A stretch of DNA of 64,000 nt from Alteromonas sp. C1M14 (GTDB taxonomy: Bacteria; Pseudomonadota; Gammaproteobacteria; Enterobacterales; Alteromonadaceae): assembly GCF_018860965.1 (NCBI RefSeq), contig NZ_JAHKQF010000002.1:505838-569837 (forward strand). Direction: 5' to 3'. Below the pieces are notes generated by a model. It saw nothing but the letters and a program-made list of their open reading frames with translations. It ran no database searches and was not told where the DNA came from. Shown here piece after piece: positions 25,092 to 35,609 of this stretch; position 1 is the stretch's first letter, and every line of letters starts with the position of its first letter. Made by a program: the position numbers and the translations under genes.

Positions 25092-26774
25092 CTAGCGAGG
25101 ATTTATCGTCACCCATTCCACCGATTGTGTATAGGAAGCTAAGATCACATCGCGATATCGAGATTCCAAAACATGACGCTTAACTTTCAGCGTTGGTGTA
25201 AGCAAATCATTGTCAATGGACCATTCTTCATCAATCACTAAAATTCGATCCAACTTTTGATGACTTTCAAGCATTGAATTGGTGGCTTGTAAGGTGCTGC
25301 TTAGGCGCGTATCTAGCTCATCTTTTGCCTGTTTTTGGGCTTCTTCAGTTAATACCACCAGCGCGATGGGTTGCGGCAAGCCTGTGCCAACAACACAAAC
25401 CTGCTCTATGGCGGCATTTTCCATAATGCGGGCTTCAATGGGCGCAGGTGTTACGTACTTCCCTTTCTCTGTTTTAAAGATATCTTTGAGTCTACCGGTA
25501 ATACGGACAAACCCTTCAGCGTCAATATCCCCTTTATCTCCTGTGCGTAAATAACCATCATCATTAAAGGCGGCCGCTGTTTTTGCAGGATCTAAATAAT
25601 AAGACACCATGTTACAAGGCGATTTCACCAAGATTTCATGTTCATCACTTAACGTGATATCCACCCCTTTATAGGGTTGTCCTATTTTTCCAATCTTTTC
25701 TTTATTGAAAGGTAAGCAGGCCGTGCCATAGGCGCAATTTTCCGTCATTCCCCATCCTTCACAGATAGGTATGCCCACACTATAAAACCACTTGATGACC
25801 GCTGGAGCCAAGGGCGCAGAACCACTGGCGAATAACCGTGTTTGGCCTAACCCGAGGCCTTCTTTTATTTTGTTTTGTACAACACCACGGACAAACGGAA
25901 TTTTAAGCAACACAGACAGTTTTTTCTGTGGCATTTTCGCCAATATTCCTTGCTGGAACTTTGTCCACAAGCGTGGCACCGAAACAAACAAGGTAGGCTG
26001 ACAGTGGGCCACGTCCCGTTGAAACGTATCTAAGGATTCAACGAAGAACACTTGTCCGCCAGAATAAAAACTTCCCACTTCCACCAATACCCGTTCGGTA
26101 ATATGGGCCAAGGGTAAATAGCTCATCATTCTGTCGGTGTGACCAAATGTAATGCTATCGATAGAGTTGGCTGCTGCCCAACACAAGGTTCTAAAGCTGT
26201 GCACAACCCCTTTGGGTTCACCGGTACTACCCGAGGTATAGATGATGATCATGATGTCATCAAACTCACGATCAGGCGAGTGTGCAATGGGGTCACAATT
26301 GATAAAATCATTCCACTGGGTATGGGCAGGGATCCCCACATACGGCAAGGCCACTGTGGGAACCGACTCTGGAATAGTCGGAAGTTGCATAGCGGGTTTA
26401 TCGAGCTTACCAATAAACAACAGCTTTATATCGCCATGACGGATCACGTAATTTAACGTTTCACCACCGGCTGAAGCAAAAACGGGAACAGATACGTGCC
26501 CCGCCATCATGATCCCCAGATCCAAAATAAACCATTCGGCACAGTTCTTCGCAAACACCCCAATTCGACTGCCTGCACTGAGTTTCCTTAAAGCCAATGC
26601 CGCAGCGATGCGTCTTGCCATATCGGCCACTTGGGCAAACGTATACTGTTTATACTCGCCATCTACCGGTTGAGTAAGATAGACATCATCAGGGCGGGTA
26701 TTTTCCCAATGGTATAGCATGGCAAGGGGCGTATACTTCACATTCTGGTTTTCAGACACGACGGGAAATTTCAT
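25092..26774 (-). CDS. AMP-dependent long-chain acyl-CoA synthetase (FAA1/FadD15-type)
   Basis: Activates fatty acids as acyl-AMP and then acyl-CoA. The 560-residue protein shows the phosphate-binding loop YTSGSTGEPKGVVHS, the A5 motif GWGMTENCAYG, YLRTGDKGDIDAEG (A7) and GRLKDIFKTEKGKYV (A8), with a C-terminal lid. The layout and the TENCAYG variant match the AMP-dependent ligase/long-chain synthetase group rather than E. coli FadD. No signal peptide or membrane anchor is seen. It is a single gene, divergent from iorA across 276 bases. Chain-length preference cannot be read from sequence. Confidence 0.9.
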   Translation of the reverse strand: MKFPVVSENQNVKYTPLAMLYHWENTRPDDVYLTQPVDGEYKQYTFAQVADMARRIAAALALRKLSAGSRIGVFAKNCAEWFILDLGIMMAGHVSVPVFASAGGETLNYVIRHGDIKLLFIGKLDKPAMQLPTIPESVPTVALPYVGIPAHTQWNDFINCDPIAHSPDREFDDIMIIIYTSGSTGEPKGVVHSFRTLCWAAANSIDSITFGHTDRMMSYLPLAHITERVLVEVGSFYSGGQVFFVESLDTFQRDVAHCQPTLFVSVPRLWTKFQQGILAKMPQKKLSVLLKIPFVRGVVQNKIKEGLGLGQTRLFASGSAPLAPAVIKWFYSVGIPICEGWGMTENCAYGTACLPFNKEKIGKIGQPYKGVDITLSDEHEILVKSPCNMVSYYLDPAKTAAAFNDDGYLRTGDKGDIDAEGFVRITGRLKDIFKTEKGKYVTPAPIEARIMENAAIEQVCVVGTGLPQPIALVVLTEEAQKQAKDELDTRLSSTLQATNSMLESHQKLDRILVIDEEWSIDNDLLTPTLKVKRHVLESRYRDVILASYTQSVEWVTINPR

Positions 26775-27050
26775 TTATGCGTCTTCCACGTTTATTGATA
26801 TTGTGAAATAAGTTTAACATCAAATTCACAATCTCGTTATGCAATTTTGAGGTTTTACGCGTACTTAAACAGCAAAGTTCACCCTATTCGATGATTTTAA
26901 ATACCTAAACAGGTGCATTTAATGTACGGTAATAAACAATCAGCAGCTAGACCATATCAAAACAGTCACGAAAAAACATGCGCTGGCCGCAGTATCGTTG
27001 CGCTTTATCAATAAACCTGCTGTTGTGGACAAAAAAGAGGCAGCTACATC

Positions 27051-27503
27051 ATGAAAATTACGATTAATGGAAAAGAACATCAATTCAACGGTGACCCGCA
27101 GATGCCTTTACTTTGGTTTCTGCGCGATGAATTGAACATGAAAGGAACCAAGTATGGATGCGGAATGGCACTATGCGGTGCGTGTACCGTTCACATCAAT
27201 GGCGAAGCCACCCGTTCTTGCGTTTTACCCATGTCAGCCACCGACGGTATGACCATCACCACCATTGAAGGCCTAGACGACACAGACAGTCATCCACTAC
27301 AAATATCTTGGGCCGAAGAAAACGTCCCCCAATGTGGTTATTGTCAAAGTGGTCAAATCATGCAGGCCGCTTCGCTATTAGCAAAGAATCCCTCTCCTAC
27401 GGATCTTGAGATCGACCAGAACATGTCTGGAAACATATGCCGATGTGGAACCTACCCTCGCATTCGTAAAGCGATTAAAAAGGCGGCAGGGAGCAACTCA
27501 TGA
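27051..27503 (+). CDS. iorA: molybdenum hydroxylase [2Fe-2S] subunit (IorA-like)
   Basis: Small electron-transfer subunit of a two-subunit xanthine-oxidase-family hydroxylase, 150 residues. The N-terminal plant-type cluster ligands are C37, C42, C45 and C57; the C-terminal all-alpha cluster ligands are C95, C98, C130 and C132. There is no FAD subunit nearby, as in isoquinoline 1-oxidoreductase. The stop overlaps the iorB ATG by four bases. GAGG precedes the ATG. The subunit type is secure; the substrate named by the symbol is a family label only. Confidence 0.88.
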   Translation: MKITINGKEHQFNGDPQMPLLWFLRDELNMKGTKYGCGMALCGACTVHINGEATRSCVLPMSATDGMTITTIEGLDDTDSHPLQISWAEENVPQCGYCQSGQIMQAASLLAKNPSPTDLEIDQNMSGNICRCGTYPRIRKAIKKAAGSNS

Positions 27504-29749
27504 GCCAAGATACCCTGTCCCGACGTTCGTTTTTAAAAGCCACTGCCTCTACTGGCGGATTATCGCTGGCGGTAACTCTGTTACCAGGCAAACACGTGTT
27601 TGCAGCACAAGATAATAGCAGTACACCTGAAACACTGACCCCCAGTGTGTTTATAGATGTAGCCGTGGATGGCACGGTTAATATTACTTGCCACCGTTCA
27701 GAAATGGGTCAACAGGTTCGTACTGCCATTGCTCAAATCATTGCCGATGAATTGGATGCCGATTGGCAGCGAATCAATGTGATTCAAGCCACCGGCGATA
27801 AAAAATACGGTGACCAAAACACCGATGGGTCACGCAGTATTCGACGTAATATCGACAGACTACAAATTGCAGGCGCCACAGCGGCTCTTATGCTTAGGCA
27901 AGCTGCGGCAAAAGGCTGGGGCATTAGTGCGGATGATTGTGTCTGTGACCAGCACACCGTGCGCGACCAAAACTCAGGCAAAAAAATTGACTTTGCCGCA
28001 ATAGTTCCCGTAGCCGCTACCTTACCCGTTCCCGAACCCGAAACGGTAACACCAAAAGCACGCAGTGCATGGAAATTCGTGGGGAAAGGGGTAGCGAGCA
28101 TAGATTTACCCGCTGTGGTTAAAGGCGCTACGGTTTACGGCCAGGATGTGCAGCTAGATAATATGCTAGTGGCAGTGATTGTTCGGCCCCCAGTTTTATA
28201 CACCACCCCAGTGTCTGTGGATGATAGCAAAGCCAAACAAGTGCCCGGTGTAAAACACATCATCACCATGCCCGCATTAACCGAGCCGCCTTTGTTCAAA
28301 CCTTTAGGCGGTGTTGCCGTGTTGGCCACCCATACCTGGGCTGCCATGCAGGGAGCAAAAGCCCTCGTAATTGAATGGTCAAAGAACGAGCATAGCCAGT
28401 ATCAATTTGAAACAGAAAAAGCTGCGCTTATCGCGTCTGCCCAGGCTGGGGGCGAGATCATTCGCAAAAAAGGCGATGCTCCGGCCACCATTGCGGCGGC
28501 TGATGACATTATAGAGGCCACGTACTTTGCGCCGTTATTAGCTCAGGCTCCTATGGAACCCCCCGCCGCCACGGCGAATGTAGTCGGTGACAAAGCGGAG
28601 ATATGGGCATGTACACAACACCCACAATCAGCCAGAAGCAACGTCGCTGGTATTTTAGGTATCCCCGAAGAAAATGTGACCGTAAATGTCACCTTACTAG
28701 GTGGAGGGTTTGGTCGTAAATCTAAACCGGATTATTCCAATGAAGCCGCTCTGCTATCACAACAGGTAAACCAACCGGTTAAACTCATCTGGCGGCGGGA
28801 AGACGATATTCAACATGGGTATTATCATAGTGTGAGTGCCCAGCATATTAAGGCGGTACAAGACAGCAGCGGTAAAACATTAGCATGGCAACACTGCACG
28901 GCCTTCCCGTCCATCTCATCCACGTTTGCTAAAGGGGTAACCACCCCTAGTGCCGGCGAACTGCGGTTAGGTTTTACAGATAACCCCTTTGCCATTGAAA
29001 ATATGCAATTGGAAAAAGGTGAAGCGGTTAGCCACGTACGAATTGGTTGGCTACGAAGTGTGTGTAATATCTTTCATGCATTTGCCATTCACAGCTTTGC
29101 CGATGAATTAGCTGCCAAAGCACAACAGGACAGCAAAGCCTACCTGTTATCGTTAATCGGCCCCGGGCGTATTATCGATCTGGCTTCTGAAGGTGCCGAA
29201 TATGACAACTATGGAGATCCCATAGAAAAATTCCCCGTGGATACAAGCCGTTTAATCAATGTCATTGAACGGGTGTGTAAGTTAGCCAATTGGGATGAAC
29301 GTAAAAAGCAAAAACGCTTTCTTGGTCTGGCAGCCCACCGCTCATTTTTAAGCTACGTGGCCACCATTGTTGAGGTGGAAGTTGATGACGATGGCAGTTG
29401 GCGCATTCCTGCTACCTATATCAGCATCGATGCAGGTACCATTGTGAACACTGAGCATGTAAAAGCACAGTGCGAAGGTGGCGCTATTTACGGGCTAAGT
29501 TGTGCTTTAGGGCAAATTTCGGCTCAAGATGGCGCTATCACGCAGTCTAACTTCCATAATTATCAAGTGGCTCGCATTCAACATGCTCCTCAAGATATCA
29601 CGGTGGATATTGTAGACAGTGAAGCACCTGCCGCGGGCGTAGGTGAACCCCCTACACCGCCATTTATACCTGCATTAACAAATGCGATTTTTGCGGCGAC
29701 TGGGGTACGAATACGCACCTTACCTTTGCCATCACAAATTAAGCGCTAG
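27500..29749 (+). CDS. iorB: molybdopterin-binding aldehyde oxidase-like hydroxylase subunit (IorB-like)
   Basis: Catalytic subunit, 749 residues, which oxidises an aromatic heterocycle or aldehyde in the periplasm. A twin-arginine signal (SRRSFLKA, residues 7-14) predicts folded export with its cofactor and with IorA. The molybdopterin domain shows [12 protein letters not shown], and the C-terminal active-site glutamate lies in [10 protein letters not shown] (about E716). The usual xdhC-type maturation gene and a cytochrome acceptor are not adjacent. It is a molybdenum consumer in the same window as mod/moa. It converges with the GGDEF/EAL sensor gene with a four-base gap. Confidence 0.87.
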   Translation: MSQDTLSRRSFLKATASTGGLSLAVTLLPGKHVFAAQDNSSTPETLTPSVFIDVAVDGTVNITCHRSEMGQQVRTAIAQIIADELDADWQRINVIQATGDKKYGDQNTDGSRSIRRNIDRLQIAGATAALMLRQAAAKGWGISADDCVCDQHTVRDQNSGKKIDFAAIVPVAATLPVPEPETVTPKARSAWKFVGKGVASIDLPAVVKGATVYGQDVQLDNMLVAVIVRPPVLYTTPVSVDDSKAKQVPGVKHIITMPALTEPPLFKPLGGVAVLATHTWAAMQGAKALVIEWSKNEHSQYQFETEKAALIASAQAGGEIIRKKGDAPATIAAADDIIEATYFAPLLAQAPMEPPAATANVVGDKAEIWACTQHPQSARSNVAGILGIPEENVTVNVTLLGGGFGRKSKPDYSNEAALLSQQVNQPVKLIWRREDDIQHGYYHSVSAQHIKAVQDSSGKTLAWQHCTAFPSISSTFAKGVTTPSAGELRLGFTDNPFAIENMQLEKGEAVSHVRIGWLRSVCNIFHAFAIHSFADELAAKAQQDSKAYLLSLIGPGRIIDLASEGAEYDNYGDPIEKFPVDTSRLINVIERVCKLANWDERKKQKRFLGLAAHRSFLSYVATIVEVEVDDDGSWRIPATYISIDAGTIVNTEHVKAQCEGGAIYGLSCALGQISAQDGAITQSNFHNYQVARIQHAPQDITVDIVDSEAPAAGVGEPPTPPFIPALTNAIFAATGVRIRTLPLPSQIKR

Positions 29750-29753
29750 CCGA

Positions 29754-32700
29754 TTAATCATCGGCTGAATGAGTCGACCAGGTCTTCGTTAACAAATGGG
29801 GAACCTGGTCTGCTGCCACCGGCCGTGAATATAAATACCCCTGATGTAAGTAACAACCGTTTGCTTTCAAGTAATCAGCTTGAACTTGTGTCTCTACTCC
29901 TTCGGCAATACACCCCATATCTAAATTTGTAGCCAGATTTATGGTGGTCATCACCAAGGCGTCATTATCGTGCTCTGGGTTAATATCATCGACAAAGCTT
30001 TTATCAATTTTAATAATGTTAAGCGGGAATACTTTTAAGTAACTTAATGATGAATATCCAGTACCAAAATCGTCTAGGGCGAGCAAAAATCCCGCTTCTA
30101 AGAAACGGTTAATTTGTCGTAATGTGGCGCCAGTATCATCCATTAATACACTTTCGGTTAGTTCAAAGCGCATGGCACTTCGGGGTAATCCAGCTTCATC
30201 TAACATGGCAATTACCCCATCAACGTCAAATTCCATCTTAAAATGCAGCGCCGAGAGGTTCACGGCCACATACCCCCGAAACCCAGTGCTATACCATGAT
30301 TGTAAATCTATCACGGCGCGCTTCATGGCGTCCCGTGTGATATCAATGATATAACGTAGCTCTTCTAAAACCGGTATAAACTCTGAGGGATACAAGGGCG
30401 GCGACGACAAATGACATCGCAGTAATAACTCTAAACCTGCAGTGTCGCCGGTGATAACATTCACAATAGGCTGGTAATGATTAAAAAAGCTATGTTCCTG
30501 GTAAGCCCGTTTTACCCTATTTTCCAACGACAAGCGCCGTCGCACTTTATCGTCCATTTCTTCGGTGTAATAACTAAACCCATACACCACATCTTTTTTC
30601 GCGGTATACATGGCGACATCGGCTTGTTTAAGCAGTTCTGCAGGCTCTTGGGCGTCGTCAGGATAGAAACTGACACCCACACTCGCGGACACCCTGACTA
30701 TTTCGCTACCAAGTGAGATCGGCGTTTCTACAGCTTTAATTAATGCATCTACAAACTCTCGCACGACCCGTTTATTTTTTATCTTTTCAAGCACAATAAC
30801 GAACTCATCACCGCCAAGACGGGATACCGTATCTGTGGTATTCGCTAAGTTAAGCATTCTATTGGCGACAATACGTAGCAGTTGATCACCGTAATCATGC
30901 CCCAAAGAGTCATTAATGCCTTTAAATCGGTCTAAATCGACAAACAATACGGCCACCGTGTTGTCGCCCTGTGCAATAGCAAGTTCAAGGCGCTCTAGCA
31001 GCAAGGTTCTATTTACTAATCCTGTCAGGCTGTCGTAGTTAGCAATTTTTATTAATTTTCGTTCGGCGTATTTTTGATCGGAAATGTCTGACATCACCAA
31101 GAGATAATGCTCTGGTTCACTGTCATCGCTCAGGGCTTGTGCAGCAGACAACTCAACAAGGATGTCATAGTGCTTCCCATCAGTGCCAATCAAACGTTCT
31201 TCACTTTTCCAGAAATCCCCTGCCGTTAGGCTGGTTAACTTATCTTTTAAACGCTGCCCCAGTTTCGGTGAATTCTCGAACAACCTTTGTAGTTGCCTAT
31301 GGAGACGTTTATCATTTTCGAGGCCAAAAACCTGACAGCAAGCGGGATTAGCCGCAACGGGAACCAACTCGCTATTAAAAATCATGACCCAATCTCGGGT
31401 ATGCTGAAACGCATTCCCAAATAATCGCACTTCCTGTTGGGCTTGTTGTAAACGTGTAAGTTGGCGTTGACGGTGATATAGATATGCCCCGGTAAGGATT
31501 AACGCCAATGCACCGTACAACGTGTAGGCTAGAGGCGAACGTAACGGAGGATAAGGAATCGTAAATGACAGCATGGCAGGCAATAACAATACATCATTGG
31601 CCTGTTTAAGGGGGGCAACTTCAAAGTGATACTTCCCTGGCGCAAGAAACGCAAAGGTAACCCCCCCTCGTTTCGTTAACGACTCACTGACCACCGTGTC
31701 TTCATGAACCAATTTATAGCGAAATGCGGTGTTTCTACCGTAACTAGGCGACAATGCCGAAAATCGAATGGTGATGCCATAATCGTCTGACCTAAAATCC
31801 ATATGCTCGCCACTGAGGTTTCGCATAGGCTGTTTTAGCCTTCTTGACTCTAACGATACACCACTGATCGCCATTTTTTTCACATTTTGTGCCCGTTTTA
31901 AGGCTTGGGCAGTAAGGTAGGTGGGGTCAAAAATAATTAAACCGGATGTCGCACCAAATACTAACCGTCCGTCATCTAAACGATACACAGCACCATCATT
32001 AAATTCTGAGACACGAATATCTTCACCAGATTTAAAAGTGCGAGTGGAATCGGTAAGTGGATCGAGTAAAGAAAAATAACCATGTGAACTAAACCATAAC
32101 TGACCACTATCATCGGCAGTGAGACTATAAACAATGTCCGATTCGAGGCGGGAATTAGCGGTATAGTGAACCTTAGGCGCAAAGGTGTCAGCGTCAACGC
32201 CCATCAGCCCGTAACTTGGAAAACCTAACCAAAGGGTATTGGTATCGTCTACCACAAAAGACGATACCGACTGCAAATAACTGCGCTGCTCGCTGGAGAA
32301 CTTAAACACCTGCCTGACAGCAAAAGTTTGTGTATTGATCATCACCAGCGCATTTCTCAGTGCAAGAAATATTTCTCCAGGATAGTGACTGGAAGTACCT
32401 AAAAAACCGTCGGCAAACTGGGCATTATAACCAAGTGATTCAAGGGGTACCTGCTCCACTTTTTCGGTGTGATAATCGTAGCGGTAAAAATCGTCAGCAA
32501 GGAAGTAAATCCGTCCTTGTTCGTCAGCGGCGCTACCGAAATTCCAATCTAGAAACACGTCGCGACTGAAATCGTCGGCCACAGGTAATGGCGAAAGCAT
32601 ACCGGAAGATTTGTTAAAAAGTCGAAGCCCCTGATAGGTTTCTAAAATAAGGTGGTCGTCATCGGCTGGGTAAATGGCCTGAATAGAAATAATTTCGTCC

Positions 32701-33986
32701 CGTTCTGCCATATCCTGCTGATATAAAAACAAAGAACTGGCGCCATTACTAAGTTGGTACTTGGTCAGGCCGTTTTCTGTACCTACCCATAACGTGTCAC
32801 CGTCTTCTTGATAAAAAGACCACACGGTATTGTCAGTTAATACGCGTTTATCATCCCGTATGGTGTTTTGCACCGTTTCAATGCCTAAGGGTTGGGCATA
32901 CCAGAAAAGCAGGCCGCCGTACACACTGCCTAACCACAAATTACCTTGCTCGTCGGGCAATAACGTACGAATGGTTTTATCGGCGAGTTCTACTAGTCCA
33001 GTGGTTGGGTATAAGACATGTTCGTATTGCCAACGCCCATTCGTTCCACTGAGTTTGAAAAGCCCTTTATCCGTACCTAACCAGTAATTGTTTTTATCGC
33101 CTTGACGCAGCACCCAAATATTTCGTTCCGGCAAGACAACCTTCCCTTGGGGCGGTTGTTGCACAGACGCGGGTGACAATACCCTTTCCAAGGAAACTTG
33201 GTACAGGCCACCCACCGTGCCGATGAGCAGTAAATCAGGCGCGGGGGCAAACAAGACTTTAGCATTGATATTGAGTAAGTTTTCAGAACCTGGTGGCAAA
33301 TACGGTAGAGGTTTAGGAGGGTCACTAGGGTGGGTAAGGGACAGAATCTCCACGCCCTTAGACGTGGCAATCAAAAGGTGTTCTTTGATCACCAAAATAT
33401 CACGGATAATATGGCTATCCGCAATATCCTCATTGCCCAGGCGATATAACACCGAATGTTTTCCAGTGGTGGGATCAACGCGAATAATCTCTTGTTCCAT
33501 GGCCACCACAACGTCTCCGTTCGGCAGTTCTTCAAACGCGTCACTGGACTGGATCCATTCGGGCTGATCCTGATAGTGAATTCTGGCTACGTGGGAATAA
33601 GCATTTTTGTCGAGGTCGTAGAAAAAAATACCTTCATTATAGGTAGAAACCCATAATCGATTGTGACTATCTACAAAAAGATTAGTGATCGCATTATTAA
33701 CGAATAAATCGTCTGGGCCGGGGATGGTAATAAACCGATAGCCGTCAAAACGACTCAAGCCTCCTTCTGTTGCCACCCACACAAAGCCGTCTCTGTCTCT
33801 AACGATGTCCTGCACATTATCTTGTGCTAAACCTGCATCGGTGCCCAGTTGTAGAAACGCAGGATCCTCAATACGAGGCTTGCCGTAGGCCTCAGGAAAA
33901 AGTAATGAGGCCAGTAACCCAAAATAGATAATTAAGCGTGTTAAAGGATAAGAAACCAAATTTGCGATCATTTTTGAATATTTCAA
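29754..33986 (-). CDS. two-component-propeller sensor with PAS, GGDEF and EAL domains
   Basis: A 1410-residue membrane sensor likely to control cyclic di-GMP. In order: signal peptide/anchor (to about 35); a periplasmic propeller of repeated WVATEGGLSRFDGY-like units (about 45-700); a Y_Y_Y domain ending near residue 795; a TM segment (about 808-826); a PAS-like domain; a GGDEF domain with intact RLGGDEFVIVL; and an EAL domain. The EAL signature reads ELL (GLELLLRC), but the metal glutamate is kept, and DDFGTGYSSL and IAEGVET are intact, so phosphodiesterase activity is plausible. The inhibitory RxxD site has N in place of R. It is a single gene. The ligand is unknown. Confidence 0.9.
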   Translation of the reverse strand: MKYSKMIANLVSYPLTRLIIYFGLLASLLFPEAYGKPRIEDPAFLQLGTDAGLAQDNVQDIVRDRDGFVWVATEGGLSRFDGYRFITIPGPDDLFVNNAITNLFVDSHNRLWVSTYNEGIFFYDLDKNAYSHVARIHYQDQPEWIQSSDAFEELPNGDVVVAMEQEIIRVDPTTGKHSVLYRLGNEDIADSHIIRDILVIKEHLLIATSKGVEILSLTHPSDPPKPLPYLPPGSENLLNINAKVLFAPAPDLLLIGTVGGLYQVSLERVLSPASVQQPPQGKVVLPERNIWVLRQGDKNNYWLGTDKGLFKLSGTNGRWQYEHVLYPTTGLVELADKTIRTLLPDEQGNLWLGSVYGGLLFWYAQPLGIETVQNTIRDDKRVLTDNTVWSFYQEDGDTLWVGTENGLTKYQLSNGASSLFLYQQDMAERDEIISIQAIYPADDDHLILETYQGLRLFNKSSGMLSPLPVADDFSRDVFLDWNFGSAADEQGRIYFLADDFYRYDYHTEKVEQVPLESLGYNAQFADGFLGTSSHYPGEIFLALRNALVMINTQTFAVRQVFKFSSEQRSYLQSVSSFVVDDTNTLWLGFPSYGLMGVDADTFAPKVHYTANSRLESDIVYSLTADDSGQLWFSSHGYFSLLDPLTDSTRTFKSGEDIRVSEFNDGAVYRLDDGRLVFGATSGLIIFDPTYLTAQALKRAQNVKKMAISGVSLESRRLKQPMRNLSGEHMDFRSDDYGITIRFSALSPSYGRNTAFRYKLVHEDTVVSESLTKRGGVTFAFLAPGKYHFEVAPLKQANDVLLLPAMLSFTIPYPPLRSPLAYTLYGALALILTGAYLYHRQRQLTRLQQAQQEVRLFGNAFQHTRDWVMIFNSELVPVAANPACCQVFGLENDKRLHRQLQRLFENSPKLGQRLKDKLTSLTAGDFWKSEERLIGTDGKHYDILVELSAAQALSDDSEPEHYLLVMSDISDQKYAERKLIKIANYDSLTGLVNRTLLLERLELAIAQGDNTVAVLFVDLDRFKGINDSLGHDYGDQLLRIVANRMLNLANTTDTVSRLGGDEFVIVLEKIKNKRVVREFVDALIKAVETPISLGSEIVRVSASVGVSFYPDDAQEPAELLKQADVAMYTAKKDVVYGFSYYTEEMDDKVRRRLSLENRVKRAYQEHSFFNHYQPIVNVITGDTAGLELLLRCHLSSPPLYPSEFIPVLEELRYIIDITRDAMKRAVIDLQSWYSTGFRGYVAVNLSALHFKMEFDVDGVIAMLDEAGLPRSAMRFELTESVLMDDTGATLRQINRFLEAGFLLALDDFGTGYSSLSYLKVFPLNIIKIDKSFVDDINPEHDNDALVMTTINLATNLDMGCIAEGVETQVQADYLKANGCYLHQGYLYSRPVAADQVPHLLTKTWSTHSADD

Positions 33987-34092
33987 CAGGCGTAATACAC
34001 ACTCTAGATCAAATTAACCGAATGCCCACGAAACAATAACACAATCCGCAAACTAGTCACTGATTATTCGCCCTGCATAAGCATACTAATGC

Positions 34093-35469
34093 CTATTTTT
34101 GCAAGGAGATACGACCGGTCTTGACTAACTGTCGCCGTATACCGGCTTGAGGTGATAAGCGATAAAGATCGCCATTGTTACCAGCATAGGTTTTTCGAAC
34201 ACCGCTTTCCTTAGCGATGGCGCAGTGTGCCTGAATATGCGCATTTTCGCCATGCACCGGAATTGCGATATCGGGTTTTACCCAATGATACATGAGTTTT
34301 AATTCTTCGGCACAAGGATGCCCACTCGCATGAATGGGTAAAGGACTCTGCTCACTGAGTACCACATCAACACCTTTTGCTTTAAAACGTTGGAGTAAGC
34401 GGTGCACCGCCTCTTCATTGCCCGGAATAATAATACTGGAAAACACCACGTGGTCGCCGGATGATAATTCTAATTGAGGATGACTATCTAGCGCCAAGCG
34501 TGATAGCGCCGCTCGGGGTTCGCCCTGACTTCCTGTGGCCACCAGCAAGACTTCTTCTGGCGGTAAATACCCCATGTGGTTAACATCAGCCAACACCAGA
34601 TCCTCAGGCCAGATCCCCTGTGATTTCGCTATGCTGTACATATTAACCAAAGAGCGACCCACCAAGGCCATATAACGGTTCGTTTTCTTTGCGACTCGGG
34701 CAAGACTGATAAGACGTGCAATATTACTAGCAAAACAACTTACCACTACCCGGCCAGTCAGTGGCTTAATGGTGGCCAACAATCCATCGAAGCAACTTCG
34801 CTCAGACACTGACATACCCGGCTTTAAGGCATTAGTAGAGTCGCCCACCATTGCCAAAACTGGCGTATCACCTAGTGACTGGTATAAGGTATGTTGAAAG
34901 GGTTGACCGGCTACGGGTTGGGCATCGATTTTCCAGTCCGCCGTATGCAAGACGTTTCCTGCCGGCGTACTGATATGTAACGCGAATGGATCGGGAATAG
35001 AATGGGTTATCGCTAGCCAGCGCACAGAGAAAGGCCCCACTTGCAATAATTTATCTGCGTCCACTTCAATCAAGGGGACTTTATTGTCCAGACCCACCTG
35101 CACTAACTTTCTGCGTAACACTTCTGCTGTAAAGGCCGTTGCATAAACCGGACAACGCAATCGTGGCCACAGATAAGGCACAGCACCTAAATGGTCTTCA
35201 TGGGCATGGGTCAGCACAAGACCAGACAGCGCTTCCTTGTGCTCCACAATAAAGCGCGGATCCGGAGCAACAATATTATGTAGGTTTTCGCTTCGCTCTT
35301 TTTCATTAGTACAAGCCGTCTTTACAGGATGTAAAGGGGCATTAAATGACACGCCGCAATCCACCATTAACCAACGTCCATCATGACCGTAGAGGTTAAG
35401 GTTCATGCCTATTTCCCCAGTGCCACCAAGTGGCAAAAACCATAAATCATTTTTGCCGGGGGACAACAT
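34093..35469 (-). CDS. RNase J-like metallo-beta-lactamase-fold hydrolase
   Basis: A 458-residue beta-CASP-type enzyme. The N-terminus FLPLGGTGEIGMNLNLY is the RNase J pattern. The metal site HAHEDH is at residues 88-93, followed by TADWKID, GDSTNAL, the beta-CASP motifs FASNIARL and ATGSQGEPRAAL, and a C-terminal VHGENAH histidine. It ends about 100 residues short of Bacillus RNase J (555), lacking the C-terminal oligomerisation domain. RNase J is not usual in gammaproteobacteria that rely on RNase E. Its role is inferred as an RNA exo- or endonuclease; DNA or another substrate is possible. It stands alone. Confidence 0.82.
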   Translation of the reverse strand: MLSPGKNDLWFLPLGGTGEIGMNLNLYGHDGRWLMVDCGVSFNAPLHPVKTACTNEKERSENLHNIVAPDPRFIVEHKEALSGLVLTHAHEDHLGAVPYLWPRLRCPVYATAFTAEVLRRKLVQVGLDNKVPLIEVDADKLLQVGPFSVRWLAITHSIPDPFALHISTPAGNVLHTADWKIDAQPVAGQPFQHTLYQSLGDTPVLAMVGDSTNALKPGMSVSERSCFDGLLATIKPLTGRVVVSCFASNIARLISLARVAKKTNRYMALVGRSLVNMYSIAKSQGIWPEDLVLADVNHMGYLPPEEVLLVATGSQGEPRAALSRLALDSHPQLELSSGDHVVFSSIIIPGNEEAVHRLLQRFKAKGVDVVLSEQSPLPIHASGHPCAEELKLMYHWVKPDIAIPVHGENAHIQAHCAIAKESGVRKTYAGNNGDLYRLSPQAGIRRQLVKTGRISLQK

Positions 35470-35609
35470 ACTAATAATAAACTCCTGTTATTTCGCTTTC
35501 GAATTTAACGTTGCACTATGGCTATTGAGTTGGCTAAACCCAAAGGGGTAAGGAAACTCGTGGAAATAAGCGGTCGGGCAGCCCCAGACCGCTTTATGGA
35601 TAACGACAT

